Origin: an uncultured Muribaculaceae bacterium
Lineage (GTDB): Bacteria > Bacteroidota > Bacteroidia > Bacteroidales > Muribaculaceae
DNA length: 64,000 nucleotides
Reading direction: 5' to 3'
Assembly (NCBI GenBank): GCA_910577315.1
Contig: CAJTME010000006.1
Span: 118,296 to 182,295, forward strand
This document shows positions 1 to 6,968 of the stretch, in pieces; the stretch's first letter is position 1; the number at the start of each line of letters is the position of its first letter. The notes beneath the pieces are model-generated. The model had not been told where the DNA came from, made no database searches, and saw only the letters and a program-made list of their open reading frames with translations. The translations under genes were made by a program, and so were the position numbers.

Positions 1-2
1 CG

Positions 3-59
3 CAGCTGAAGCTCGACCCCGCCACCGGCGCCATCCTCCTCCTCGGCCCGGCGGAATAA
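3..59 (+). CDS. 3' end of an unidentified protein (partial)
   Basis: Only the last 18 codons lie in the window; they read in frame to a TAA at 57-59 and end in the residues LGPAE. No family can be assigned from so short a tail. The frame is supported by its codon use (mostly G/C third positions, like the neighbouring genes) and by the strong hairpin that follows it 20 bases later. It is convergent with the sigma factor gene. Confidence 0.5.
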   Translation, partial: QLKLDPATGAILLLGPAE

Positions 60-78
60 AGTCCTTGCATTATTCGGT

Positions 79-126
79 TATATGCAGAGCGTGCTCCCGG
101 GATTTCGGGAGCACGCTCTGCATATA
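79..126. terminator. Bidirectional hairpin terminator between convergent genes
   Basis: A perfect 21-bp inverted repeat (79-99 with 106-126) encloses a 6-base loop. It sits between the unidentified + strand gene and the - strand sigma factor gene. No long T run follows on either side, so termination strength is uncertain, but position and perfect pairing make a shared terminator the simplest reading. Confidence 0.7.
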
Positions 127-212
127 CTTGAAACGTCGTGCCGGGATTTCCCCGGCGGAAGGGGAGGGAGAATGAGTCGTTTGGGAGGTAAATTTACGAG
201 GGCCGGAAAGCC

Positions 213-716
213 TTAGCGGTAGTCGGCGAAACGCTGCTGGAGTTTCTTGCGGGCGAAGAAGATGCGGCTCTTGATGGTGCCGAGGGGGAGATTCATGTGT
301 TCGGCAATCTCGTTGTATTTGTAACCGGCGACGTGCATCGAGAAGGGAATACGGTATTCGTCGGAAAATTCGTTGATGGCATCGGTGATTTCACCGGCGT
401 GGAAGGTGTCTTCGGGAGCTTCGAGACCCGAGTCCTGCGAGAGGTTGAGGTGGTATAGGTTCTCGGTGGTGTCGACAACTGTGGCGGCGCGCTGGTTGCG
501 GCGGTAGTTGTTGATGAAGATGTTGCGCATGATTGTGAACACCCAGCCTTTGAAATTCGTGTTCTCGGCATATTTGTCTTCATTGTCAAGCGCCTTGAGG
601 GTGGTGTCCTGCAGCAGGTCGTAGGCGTCGTCGCGGTTTGAAGTCAGCATGTAGGCAAAGTTGAGAAGGTTGCCTTGCAGTTTCATAAGATTGGATTGGA
701 ATTTCTCGGTCCTCAT
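213..716 (-). CDS. ECF-type RNA polymerase sigma-70 factor
   Basis: A 167-residue protein with the layout of the extracytoplasmic-function sigma factors. Region 2 lies around residues 10-80 (AYDLLQDTTLKAL, then FKGWVFTIMRNIFINNYRR, the typical region 2.3/2.4 helix). Region 4 is at 110-165, with YNEIAEHMNLPLGTIKSRI as the helix-turn-helix. It should direct core polymerase to a private promoter set. The start was placed at the ATG at 716 because upstream in-frame residues are lysine/arginine-rich and unlike the family. No anti-sigma gene is adjacent, which fits the 'orphan' ECF factors common in Bacteroidota. It has its own promoter at 778-808. Confidence 0.93.
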   Translation of the reverse strand: MRTEKFQSNLMKLQGNLLNFAYMLTSNRDDAYDLLQDTTLKALDNEDKYAENTNFKGWVFTIMRNIFINNYRRNQRAATVVDTTENLYHLNLSQDSGLEAPEDTFHAGEITDAINEFSDEYRIPFSMHVAGYKYNEIAEHMNLPLGTIKSRIFFARKKLQQRFADYR

Positions 717-777
717 AATCGTAAATTTAGGTGGTCGTTTATACTTTCTTTTTTTAGGTTTTTGTCTGATGACATTG

Positions 778-808
778 CAAATTTGGGGCAAAAAATTTTT
801 TTGTCAAT
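778..808 (-). promoter_or_regulatory. Promoter of the ECF sigma factor gene
   Basis: On the - strand CAAATTTG (785-778) resembles the Bacteroidota -7 box TAnnTTTG with one mismatch. ATTG at 808-805 lies 19 bases upstream as the -33 box. Transcription would start near 772, giving a leader of about 55 bases before the ATG at 716. Confidence 0.45.
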
Positions 809-1082
809 AGTTTTAGTGTTAATGAATATTAAACAGATGATTTTTGTAAATTATACTGTATAATATGCTGAAATACAGATAATTGTAAAAATACAAAATT
901 GTTACACGGCTGTTACAATTATGTAAATGTAATGGTAAATACATGTATTTGTAACAAGTATGTCACAAAATTAACGGCTTTTTCACTCTGTAGGGAGAAC
1001 AAAATACATTATGTGGATATTATCACAATATAAGGCTACCCGCGCACGTTATATACTATTGACGTTTAAACATTGCATAATC
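809..1082. other. AT-rich intergenic region upstream of ferritin
   Basis: A non-coding, strongly AT-rich stretch between the divergent sigma factor and ferritin genes. It contains a perfect 14-base palindrome at 937-950 (AAATACATGTATTT) and several TTACA/TGTAA motifs nearby, which could form an operator. I do not see a convincing TAnnTTTG box for ferritin. In-frame codons upstream of the ferritin ATG do not resemble ferritin. Confidence 0.4.
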
Positions 1083-1607
1083 ATGATTAATCCCAAACTT
1101 CAGGACGCCATCAACGCCCAAATCAATGCCGAATTTTGGTCGGCCTACCTCTATCTCTCTATGGCAATGCACTTTGAGAGCGAAGGAAATGCCGGCATCG
1201 CAAACTGGTTCCGCATCCAGTTCAAGGAAGAACAGGCCCACGCCGAAATCTTCATCAACTACCTCAACTCGCGCGGAGGCCGCGTGCAGCTCGCTCCCAT
1301 CGCTGCCGTGAAAACTTCGTGGGGCTCGATTCTCGAAGCCTTTGAGGATACCCTCGAACACGAGAACAAGGTTACCGCCCTCATCAACGACCTCTATGCC
1401 CTCGCCGAGGCCGAGCACGACTACGCAACCCGTGGCAAGCTCGACTGGTTTGTCGCAGAACAGGTTGAGGAAGAGGAAAGCTGCAAGAACATCATCGACC
1501 GCCTCAAGCTCGTCGGCGACAACGGCATGGCCATCTACATGCTCGACCAGGAGCTCGGCGCACGCACCTACACCGTGCCCGCTCCCCTCGCCGCAAAGGG
1601 TGAATAA
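1083..1607 (+). CDS. ftnA: Non-haem ferritin
   Basis: A 174-residue four-helix-bundle iron storage protein of the bacterial FtnA type. The start MINPKLQDAINAQINAEFWS is the usual ferritin N-terminus, so the ATG at 1083 was chosen. Ferroxidase-centre ligands are visible: Glu17 (NAEFW), Glu50 and His53 (KEEQAHAE), and further glutamates in the third helix and the EQVEEEES segment. It should oxidise Fe(II) and store it in a 24-mer shell in the cytoplasm. It stands alone, with a long AT-rich upstream region and its own terminator, which suggests an iron- or redox-controlled single-gene unit. Confidence 0.97.
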   Translation: MINPKLQDAINAQINAEFWSAYLYLSMAMHFESEGNAGIANWFRIQFKEEQAHAEIFINYLNSRGGRVQLAPIAAVKTSWGSILEAFEDTLEHENKVTALINDLYALAEAEHDYATRGKLDWFVAEQVEEEESCKNIIDRLKLVGDNGMAIYMLDQELGARTYTVPAPLAAKGE

Positions 1608-1620
1608 AGAGTGCCCATAC

Positions 1621-1667
1621 AAGAAAGGCGCCATCCGGAACCGCGCGGTTCCGGATGGCGTCTTTCT
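1621..1667. terminator. Terminator between ferritin and the DUF3109 gene
   Basis: A long GC-rich palindrome centred at about 1644, flanked by AAGAAAG on the left and CTTTCTT on the right, so the stem extends with A-T pairs. It lies 13 bases after the ferritin stop and just beyond the end of the convergent - strand gene, so it can serve both directions. Confidence 0.85.
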
Positions 1668-1688
1668 TTGTATTGGTGCGGACCGCGG

Positions 1689-2297
1689 TCAGTCCGCGCC
1701 GTATTGCTTGAAATATTCCTCGGCGGTGGCTGCCAGTTCGTCGTACCATTCCTTGCCGAAACGGCGCGTGAGCGGGCCCTTAAGAAATTCGTAGGCGCGG
1801 AGTCCCTGTTTGCGGCCGAGCACCTCGGCGCATTTGCAGATGTTCCAGCGGTGGTAGTTGACGGCGGTGAAGGTAGGATATTCCTTGACTCGGACCGGAT
1901 AGAGGTGGCACGATACCGGCTTCATGAAATCGACGCGTCCCTCGCGCCAAGCCTTCTCGATGGCGCAGTGGCACATGCCGCCGGCCCCGAAGGTAGTGAA
2001 CACACATTGGCCTCCGTTGACCAGCGAGGTGACCAGGTCGCCTTCCTCGTCGACATAGGCGACGCCGTTCTCACGGATTTCAGCCTGGGCAGCCGGGGTG
2101 AGGTCGTCCATTATTTCAGGAAGTATTTCTTCGATTTTACGACATTCCTCCTCGGTGACGGGCGCGCCGGCATCGCCTTCGATGCAGCACTGGCCGAGGC
2201 ATTTGTCGAGGTCGCATAGGAAATGTCGCTCGAGCAGGTCGAGGCTGACAAGGGTGTCTTGAATCTGCAGCATATAGGTTTCTTCGGTTTCTTCCAT
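1689..2297 (-). CDS. DUF3109 family cysteine-rich protein
   Basis: A 202-residue cytoplasmic protein matching the DUF3109 family, which resembles the YkgJ-type putative Fe-S/zinc cluster proteins. Conserved cysteines are CDLDKCLGQCCIEGDAGAP near residue 30, CVFTTFGAGGMCHCAIE near 100, CHLYPVR near 130 and ICKC near 150. Function is unknown. The start codon overlaps the stop of the T9SS plug gene (TAATG), so it is the third gene of the ung / plug / DUF3109 operon. Confidence 0.88.
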   Translation of the reverse strand: MEETEETYMLQIQDTLVSLDLLERHFLCDLDKCLGQCCIEGDAGAPVTEEECRKIEEILPEIMDDLTPAAQAEIRENGVAYVDEEGDLVTSLVNGGQCVFTTFGAGGMCHCAIEKAWREGRVDFMKPVSCHLYPVRVKEYPTFTAVNYHRWNICKCAEVLGRKQGLRAYEFLKGPLTRRFGKEWYDELAATAEEYFKQYGAD

Positions 2298-3562
2298 TAT
2301 GGTTGTGTCACTATGCGCGACACGCCTATGAGGCGGTCGGTGCGGTCGAGAGGTCCGCGGGTGTAGACTTTTATCAGGTATTCGTTGATGGTCTGGTAGT
2401 TGTCGCCCTCGACGATGGCCGTTGTGCCGCGGTTGGCGCCGGGAGGCACGGCGAGATACTGGTAGTTGTAATGCCCCTGTTTGAGCAGCATTGCCTTTTC
2501 GTAGCGTCCTGTGGTGGGATTGTAGAGCATCTGCGACTCAGGGTTGAAGCGGCGCGAGGTGAAATCGCCGTCGAGAAAAATCATCGTGCCGGGCTGTTCA
2601 GGCATCTCGAGCGAGAAGTGGACCACGGCATAGTCGGCGTCGAGGTCGGATTCAGACGAGTTGTATTCCCTGACCACGAAACGGCCTTTCTGCGTCTCGT
2701 CATAGGAATAGCTCTCGTCGGCGCGGGGCGTATCGGTGTAGAGTTTGAAATGATAGTACGGGTCGAAATAGGATATGGCGTCGACGCGCATGCCGGGATA
2801 GTTCACGCTCGATGTCTCGAAGCGGCGGTACTCGTTGCCCGCTTCGAACACGAGGGGCTTCTGATGCTCGTAGATTGCCGTGCGGCCCGACATGCGCAGG
2901 GGCTGCCGCAGGGCCACCTCGTTGTCGGCGCGTCCGTTTTGGGAAATCATCACGGTGATGTCGTTGAATGGGTCGGATATGCCGGCGCGCTCGGTGTCGA
3001 CCGCCACCGTCAGCTGCTGGTGGGCGTCGTTATAGTCCACGTCGGTGCGCGAGGTGACGCTGGCGCTGACGGGGGCTGACTGCTCGCTCACCATCACGCG
3101 GGTCTGGAACCAGACATCGTCGGGATTGTCCTCGGGATAGACCTGGATGAGATAGTTGCCCGAGAGCTTCGGGTCGATGTCGCGGTTGGGAAAGGTGAAC
3201 CGGTAGTGGACGTAGTGAACGGTGGTAGCGTGCGAAAAGTCATAGTCCTCGATGATGGATTCGTTGAATCCGTCGAGCCATTCGCTTTCGGCCAGGCGCG
3301 AGGGCTGCCAGTTGGCATCGCATCGCACCGCCCGCCAGCGCAGGTACTGGCGGTCTTCGTCGAGATGGTCGAAGGCCACGGTGAGGCGGTCGCCTGCGCC
3401 GAGCACAACCACCGGCGGCGCAAACAGGTCGCCGCCGGCAGTGACCTGAACCGTCTTGACGCGCTCGTTGAACACGCCCGTCATCGTATCTGTGGCCGGT
3501 TGGGCGTTTGCGGCGAGCATGCAGGCCAACGATGCCAGGAGTAGCATCAGGATTCTTTTCAT
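2297..3562 (-). CDS. Type IX secretion system plug protein (DUF5103)
   Basis: A 421-residue secreted protein with a signal peptide (MKRILMLLLASLACMLAANA, cut before Q). The body matches the family formerly called DUF5103, now described as the T9SS plug, which in Flavobacterium binds the SprA translocon and closes its lateral or periplasmic opening. Recognisable segments include ADDRL-type strands near 60 and DGDFT-R-FN near 320. The start was set at the ATG at 3562, overlapping the ung stop by ATGA; the frame is open further upstream only because it shadows ung. Its presence agrees with the T9SS cargo proteins elsewhere in the window. Confidence 0.85.
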   Translation of the reverse strand: MKRILMLLLASLACMLAANAQPATDTMTGVFNERVKTVQVTAGGDLFAPPVVVLGAGDRLTVAFDHLDEDRQYLRWRAVRCDANWQPSRLAESEWLDGFNESIIEDYDFSHATTVHYVHYRFTFPNRDIDPKLSGNYLIQVYPEDNPDDVWFQTRVMVSEQSAPVSASVTSRTDVDYNDAHQQLTVAVDTERAGISDPFNDITVMISQNGRADNEVALRQPLRMSGRTAIYEHQKPLVFEAGNEYRRFETSSVNYPGMRVDAISYFDPYYHFKLYTDTPRADESYSYDETQKGRFVVREYNSSESDLDADYAVVHFSLEMPEQPGTMIFLDGDFTSRRFNPESQMLYNPTTGRYEKAMLLKQGHYNYQYLAVPPGANRGTTAIVEGDNYQTINEYLIKVYTRGPLDRTDRLIGVSRIVTQP

Positions 3563-4224
3563 CGCCAGTCGATTGGAGTTTGGCCGTGGGAGGCGAGATA
3601 TGAATTGGCGCGCGAGAAATGATGGTTGCCGAAAAATCCCCGGTAGGCCGAAAGGGGCGACGGATGCGGCGAGGTGAGCACCAGGTGGCGCGAGCGGTCG
3701 ATGTGCTCGCCCTTGCGGATGGCATAGCTGCCCCACAGCATGAACACCAGCCCTTCGCGCTGTTGCGACAGGGCGGCGATGGCCGCGTCGGTGAATTCCT
3801 CCCATCCCTTGCCCTGGTGCGAGCCGGCGCGGTGGGCCTGGACGGTGAGGGTGGAGTTGAGCAGCAGCACGCCCTGACTGGCCCAGCGGCTGAGGTCGCC
3901 CGACGGCAGGGGTTCCACCCCGAGGTCCGAGCGGATTTCCTTGAATATGTTGACCAGCGACGGGGGCTGCGGAACCCCGTCGGCCACCGAGAAGCAGAGA
4001 CCGTTGGCCTGGCCCGGCTCATGGTACGGGTCCTGGCCGAGGATGACCACCTTCACCTTGTCGAAAGGACATGAGTCGAAGGCGGCGAAGATGCGGCCTG
4101 CGGGCGGATATACTGTGCCTGCGGCATAGCTCTGGCGCACGAACGACGTGAGATTCCCGAAATACGGCGAGTCCCATTCCCGGGCAAGCGCCTGATGCCA
4201 CGTCGGGTCGATTCTTACATTCAT
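3559..4224 (-). CDS. ung: Uracil-DNA glycosylase, family 1
   Basis: A 221-residue enzyme that removes uracil from DNA at the start of base excision repair. The family-1 signature GQDPYH lies at residues 63-68, with the catalytic aspartate at 65. The second active-site motif HPSPLSAYRG is near 185, and LLLNSTLTV is the uracil-binding strand. The ATG at 4224 is preferred over an upstream TTG because MNVRIDPTW is the usual N-terminus and the length matches the family. It is first in a tightly packed operon with the T9SS plug and DUF3109 genes. Confidence 0.97.
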   Translation of the reverse strand: MNVRIDPTWHQALAREWDSPYFGNLTSFVRQSYAAGTVYPPAGRIFAAFDSCPFDKVKVVILGQDPYHEPGQANGLCFSVADGVPQPPSLVNIFKEIRSDLGVEPLPSGDLSRWASQGVLLLNSTLTVQAHRAGSHQGKGWEEFTDAAIAALSQQREGLVFMLWGSYAIRKGEHIDRSRHLVLTSPHPSPLSAYRGFFGNHHFSRANSYLASHGQTPIDWR

Positions 4225-4238
4225 ATCTTGAATTATTT

Positions 4239-4270
4239 TTTGCAAATTTACGGAAAAAACGCTAATTTTG
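4239..4270 (+). promoter_or_regulatory. Promoter of the tRNA-Arg / dehydrogenase unit
   Basis: TTTG at 4239-4242, a 20-base spacer and TAATTTTG at 4263-4270 match the Bacteroidota promoter TTTG-N19-21-TAnnTTTG. Transcription would begin near 4276, about 33 bases before the mature tRNA 5' end. Confidence 0.75.
4243..4250 (-). promoter_or_regulatory. Candidate -7 box for the ung operon
   Basis: TAAATTTG on the - strand fits TAnnTTTG exactly. It lies about 19 bases before the ung ATG, giving a very short leader. No clear TTTG is found 19-21 bases upstream. It overlaps the promoter of the divergent tRNA-Arg unit. Confidence 0.5.
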
Positions 4271-4308
4271 CACCATCAATGCGTCATAAACGGCGCGGCG
4301 AGCCGATT

Positions 4309-4380
4309 GCACCCGTAGTTCAATGGATAGAATTTCGGATTCCGGTTCCGACGATTGGGGTTCGACTCCCCACGGGTGTA
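4309..4380 (+). tRNA. tRNA-Arg (anticodon CCG)
   Basis: The 72 bases fold as a complete cloverleaf. The acceptor stem GCACCCG pairs with CGGGTGT (first pair G-U) and the discriminator is A. The D-arm is GTTC/GAAT, and the anticodon stem TCGGA/TCCGA encloses the loop TTCCGGT with anticodon CCG. The T-arm is TGGGG/CCCCA with loop TTCGACT. It reads CGG codons. No CCA is encoded. The 3' end is only 12 bases from the ATG of the following dehydrogenase, so tRNA and mRNA probably share a transcript. Confidence 0.95.
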
Positions 4381-4392
4381 CTACTTTTTGCT

Positions 4393-5346
4393 ATGAAAAC
4401 CGTTATCCTTGACGGCCATTTGGCCAATCCCGGCGACCTCAGCTGGGAATCCCTGCAAACTTTTGGCGAACTGACAGTGTATCCGCGCACCGAACCCTCG
4501 GACGTGGTGTCCCGCTGTGCCGGCGCCGAGGCTGTTATAGTCAACAAGGTGGTCATGACCGCCGACATCATCGCCTCGCTTCCCGATTTGAAATATATCG
4601 GGGTGCTGGCAACTGGATATAATAATGTGGACATCGAGGCCGCGCGCCGCGCTGGTGTGACGGTGTGCAACGTGCCGGCATATTCGACTGACTCGGTGGC
4701 CCAGACGGTTTTCTCGCTTTTGCTTCATATCACCAACCGGGCTGCCGACTATGCCGCCGATGTCAGTAACGGACGCTGGCAGCATTGCGAGGATTTCAGC
4801 TTCACGCTGGGTCCCATACGCGAACTCGCCGGCCTCACCATGGGCATCTATGGCCTCGGCAACATCGGCAAGCGCGTCGCCGCCATCGCCCATGCCTTCG
4901 GTATGAAGGTTGTGTCGCCCACGTCACAGCCGCAGGCGTCGTTGCCCGATTTTATTAAAAAAGTCACCTTCGACGAGTTTCTCGCCGAAAGTGACGTGAT
5001 TTCTGTCAATTCGCCGCTGACGGCGACCAACAAGGGTATTTTCAATGCCGCTGCCTTCGGTCGCATGCGCCGGGGCGTGATATTCATCAACACGGCCCGC
5101 GGCCCGCTGGTTGTTGAGCGCGACCTGGCCGATGCGCTTGCCTCGGGTCAGGTTGGTGCCGCAGGTCTTGACGTGCTTTGCGAGGAGCCTCCCCGCAACG
5201 GTTCAGTGCTGACCTCGGCTCCTAACTGCTACATCACGCCTCATCTGGCATGGCAGTCGACGGCAGCGCGGCGCCGCCTTGTCGACATCACCTGCGGAAA
5301 CGTGGCCGCCTTCGTGGCCGGCAAGCCGCAGAATGTCGTGAGCTGA
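4393..5346 (+). CDS. D-2-hydroxyacid dehydrogenase (hydroxypyruvate/glycerate type)
   Basis: A 317-residue NAD(P)-dependent dehydrogenase of the D-isomer-specific family. The nucleotide-binding motif GIYGLGNIGKRVA spans 151-163. The catalytic triad is Arg236 (NTARGPLV), Glu265 (CEEPP) and His284 (TPHLAW). Family logic suggests interconversion of a 2-oxoacid and a D-2-hydroxyacid, most likely hydroxypyruvate and D-glycerate; the exact substrate cannot be read from sequence. The residue after the second NAD-binding strand is Ser/Pro (VVSPTSQ) rather than the usual Asp. The ATG at 4393 follows directly after the tRNA; a longer reading would run through the tRNA. Confidence 0.9.
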   Translation: MKTVILDGHLANPGDLSWESLQTFGELTVYPRTEPSDVVSRCAGAEAVIVNKVVMTADIIASLPDLKYIGVLATGYNNVDIEAARRAGVTVCNVPAYSTDSVAQTVFSLLLHITNRAADYAADVSNGRWQHCEDFSFTLGPIRELAGLTMGIYGLGNIGKRVAAIAHAFGMKVVSPTSQPQASLPDFIKKVTFDEFLAESDVISVNSPLTATNKGIFNAAAFGRMRRGVIFINTARGPLVVERDLADALASGQVGAAGLDVLCEEPPRNGSVLTSAPNCYITPHLAWQSTAARRRLVDITCGNVAAFVAGKPQNVVS

Positions 5347-5350
5347 ACCG

Positions 5351-5758
5351 TCAGTAGGTTACGAGCGGCTCAAGTTCCTTTGCCTGGTCAATCATGCGCT
5401 GCAGCTCAGTCTCCGAGGGGACGCGGTTGCACAGATTTTTTGCGTCGTTAACTTCGACAAGCTTGGGCTGGAGGTTGGAGGCGACGCGATGGCGGAACTC
5501 CTTGACGGTGTCGACTCCGGCGGCTTCGAGCAGTTCGGCGAACTGGCCTGCGACCCCGCGTATGCGCATTAGGTCGGCGTGGTTGGTCCATTTCAGAATC
5601 AGTTTGGGACTGATGCCGGTTTCTTCGGCCACTTTCTGTCGTCCGGCAGCTTTGGCGCAGTATTCGAGCAATTTGCCGGTGGTGTCGATGCCGACGGCCT
5701 CGAGCTTTTTGGCGTAAGTCTCGCCAATGCCTTCGATTACTTCAATTTTGTATGACAT
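5351..5758 (-). CDS. DUF4332 helix-hairpin-helix protein
   Basis: A 135-residue cytoplasmic protein of the DUF4332 family. It contains two helix-hairpin-helix-like repeats, IEGIGETYAKKLEAVGI near residues 8-24 and IRGVAGQFAELLEAAGVDT near 65-83, which suggests nucleic-acid binding or scaffolding. The biological role is unknown. It is convergent with the dehydrogenase, with only four bases between the stops. It lies downstream of the skp terminator, so it probably needs its own promoter or partial read-through. Confidence 0.85.
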   Translation of the reverse strand: MSYKIEVIEGIGETYAKKLEAVGIDTTGKLLEYCAKAAGRQKVAEETGISPKLILKWTNHADLMRIRGVAGQFAELLEAAGVDTVKEFRHRVASNLQPKLVEVNDAKNLCNRVPSETELQRMIDQAKELEPLVTY

Positions 5759-5785
5759 AGTACAATGGTTTTAGGAGTGCTATGT

Positions 5786-5827
5786 CAATAAAACGCCCGC
5801 GCCGACCATAAGGTTGACGCGGGGCGT
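5786..5827 (-). terminator. Terminator of the bamA-skp operon
   Basis: On the - strand a GC-rich stem (ACGCCC-CGCG with CGCG-GGCGT, plus inner CAACC/GGT pairs) is followed by TTTTATT. It lies just after the stop of the second Skp gene and before the DUF4332 gene. Confidence 0.75.
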
Positions 5828-5849
5828 GATGGTTGTGCGGATGGTATCT

Positions 5850-6356
5850 TTATTTGATGCCGAGCTTGGTCTTTACGAGGGGGGTGACGTCGGTCACGTC
5901 GTTGCCCTGATAGAGAATGAGGCCGGGATCGCTGGGGAAAACGAAGGTGAAGCCGCCTTCCTGACCAACGGCCTTGATGGCGTCGCGCAGTTTCTGTTCG
6001 ATGGGGGCCATGAGCTGTTCGTGCTGGCGCTGGAGGTCCTGCGATGCGGTCTGGCGGAACTGGTCAACCTTGGCGGCACGGTCCTGGATTTCCTGCATGC
6101 GGCGCTCCTTGATTGACTCGGGAGTGTTGGCGTCGTTCTGGATGGCCTGGAAATCGGTGTAGAGTTTCTGAAGCTCTTCCTGGAGTTTCTGGAATTCGGC
6201 CTCGTATTTCTTGGAGGCTTCGTTCATCTGTTCCTGCATGGCGGTTGATTCAGGCATGGCTGTGAGGACTGTCTCAAGGTTAACGGTGCCGAACTTCTGG
6301 GCGAACGCCGACATGGGCAGAACCACGGCCAGAACTAATACAAGTTTCTTTAACAT
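5850..6356 (-). CDS. Skp/OmpH family periplasmic chaperone (second copy)
   Basis: A 168-residue secreted protein with signal peptide MLKKLVLVLAVVLPMSAFA followed by QKFGTVNLETVL, the conserved opening strand of OmpH/Skp. A long charged coiled coil (about residues 35-115) forms the tentacle arms, and the C-terminal segment returns to the beta core. It should hold unfolded outer-membrane proteins in the periplasm and pass them to BamA, two genes upstream. It is a tandem paralogue of the next Skp gene, from which it is separated by 45 bases. Confidence 0.93.
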   Translation of the reverse strand: MLKKLVLVLAVVLPMSAFAQKFGTVNLETVLTAMPESTAMQEQMNEASKKYEAEFQKLQEELQKLYTDFQAIQNDANTPESIKERRMQEIQDRAAKVDQFRQTASQDLQRQHEQLMAPIEQKLRDAIKAVGQEGGFTFVFPSDPGLILYQGNDVTDVTPLVKTKLGIK

Positions 6357-6401
6357 GATGATGTGTGTGATTTGTTATGGATTTGTTGTTTTTTCAAAGG
6401 A

Positions 6402-6917
6402 TTATTTGCTGTATCCGAGCTTGGTGAGGACCTCGTTGGACACGTCGATTGTGGGGGAGGAGTAGATGATGTTTGACGACGAGGCACGGTCGAAGATGGT
6501 CTGGTAGCCGCGTTGCTGTGCCACTTGCTTGATGGCTTCGTAGACCTCGTCCTGAATGGGCTTGAGCAGCGACAGGCGCTTTTTATACAACTCGCCTTCG
6601 GGACCGAAGTATTTGTAGCGCAGGTCGGTGGCCTCCTTTTCCTTGGCCACGATTTCTTCCTCGCGTTTCTTCACCTGGTCGTCAGTGAGGAATACCTTGT
6701 CGGCGAGGAAATTCTGATACATGGTCTCGGCTTCCTTGCCGACGGCCTCAACTTCGCGCTGCCAGCGCTGGGAGAGCTGGTTGAGCTGTTCCGAGGCCAT
6801 TTCGTAGGAGGGGACGTTGCGGAGTATGTATTCCATGTCGACCATTGCGTATTTCTGGGCTGAGGCGGCGGCGAACGCACCGATGAGCAGCAGGAGGGAA
6901 ATCAGAGTTTTTTTCAT
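6402..6917 (-). CDS. skp: Skp/OmpH family periplasmic chaperone (first copy)
   Basis: A 171-residue secreted protein. The signal peptide MKKTLISLLLLIGAFAAASA precedes QKYAMVDMEYILRNVPSYE, the typical OmpH core strand. A coiled-coil region spans about 40-120. The ATG at 6917 was chosen because it starts the signal peptide directly; an ATG four codons upstream is possible. It lies 51 bases after bamA and should chaperone outer-membrane protein precursors to the Bam machine. Two adjacent paralogues are usual in Bacteroidales and may form mixed trimers. Confidence 0.93.
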   Translation of the reverse strand: MKKTLISLLLLIGAFAAASAQKYAMVDMEYILRNVPSYEMASEQLNQLSQRWQREVEAVGKEAETMYQNFLADKVFLTDDQVKKREEEIVAKEKEATDLRYKYFGPEGELYKKRLSLLKPIQDEVYEAIKQVAQQRGYQTIFDRASSSNIIYSSPTIDVSNEVLTKLGYSK

Positions 6918-6968
6918 GTCGGTAATCATTACGTTATGTAATATAAGACGTTTGCGGTCGGCAAAAGT

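Noticed and set aside
4195..4392. N-terminal extension of the hydroxyacid dehydrogenase
   Set aside because: The extra codons run through the promoter and the complete tRNA-Arg gene; the family start is the ATG at 4393.
6930..6968. A separate promoter for the first Skp gene
   Set aside because: The nearest match (AACTTTTG) departs from the -7 box spacing, and the gene follows bamA closely.
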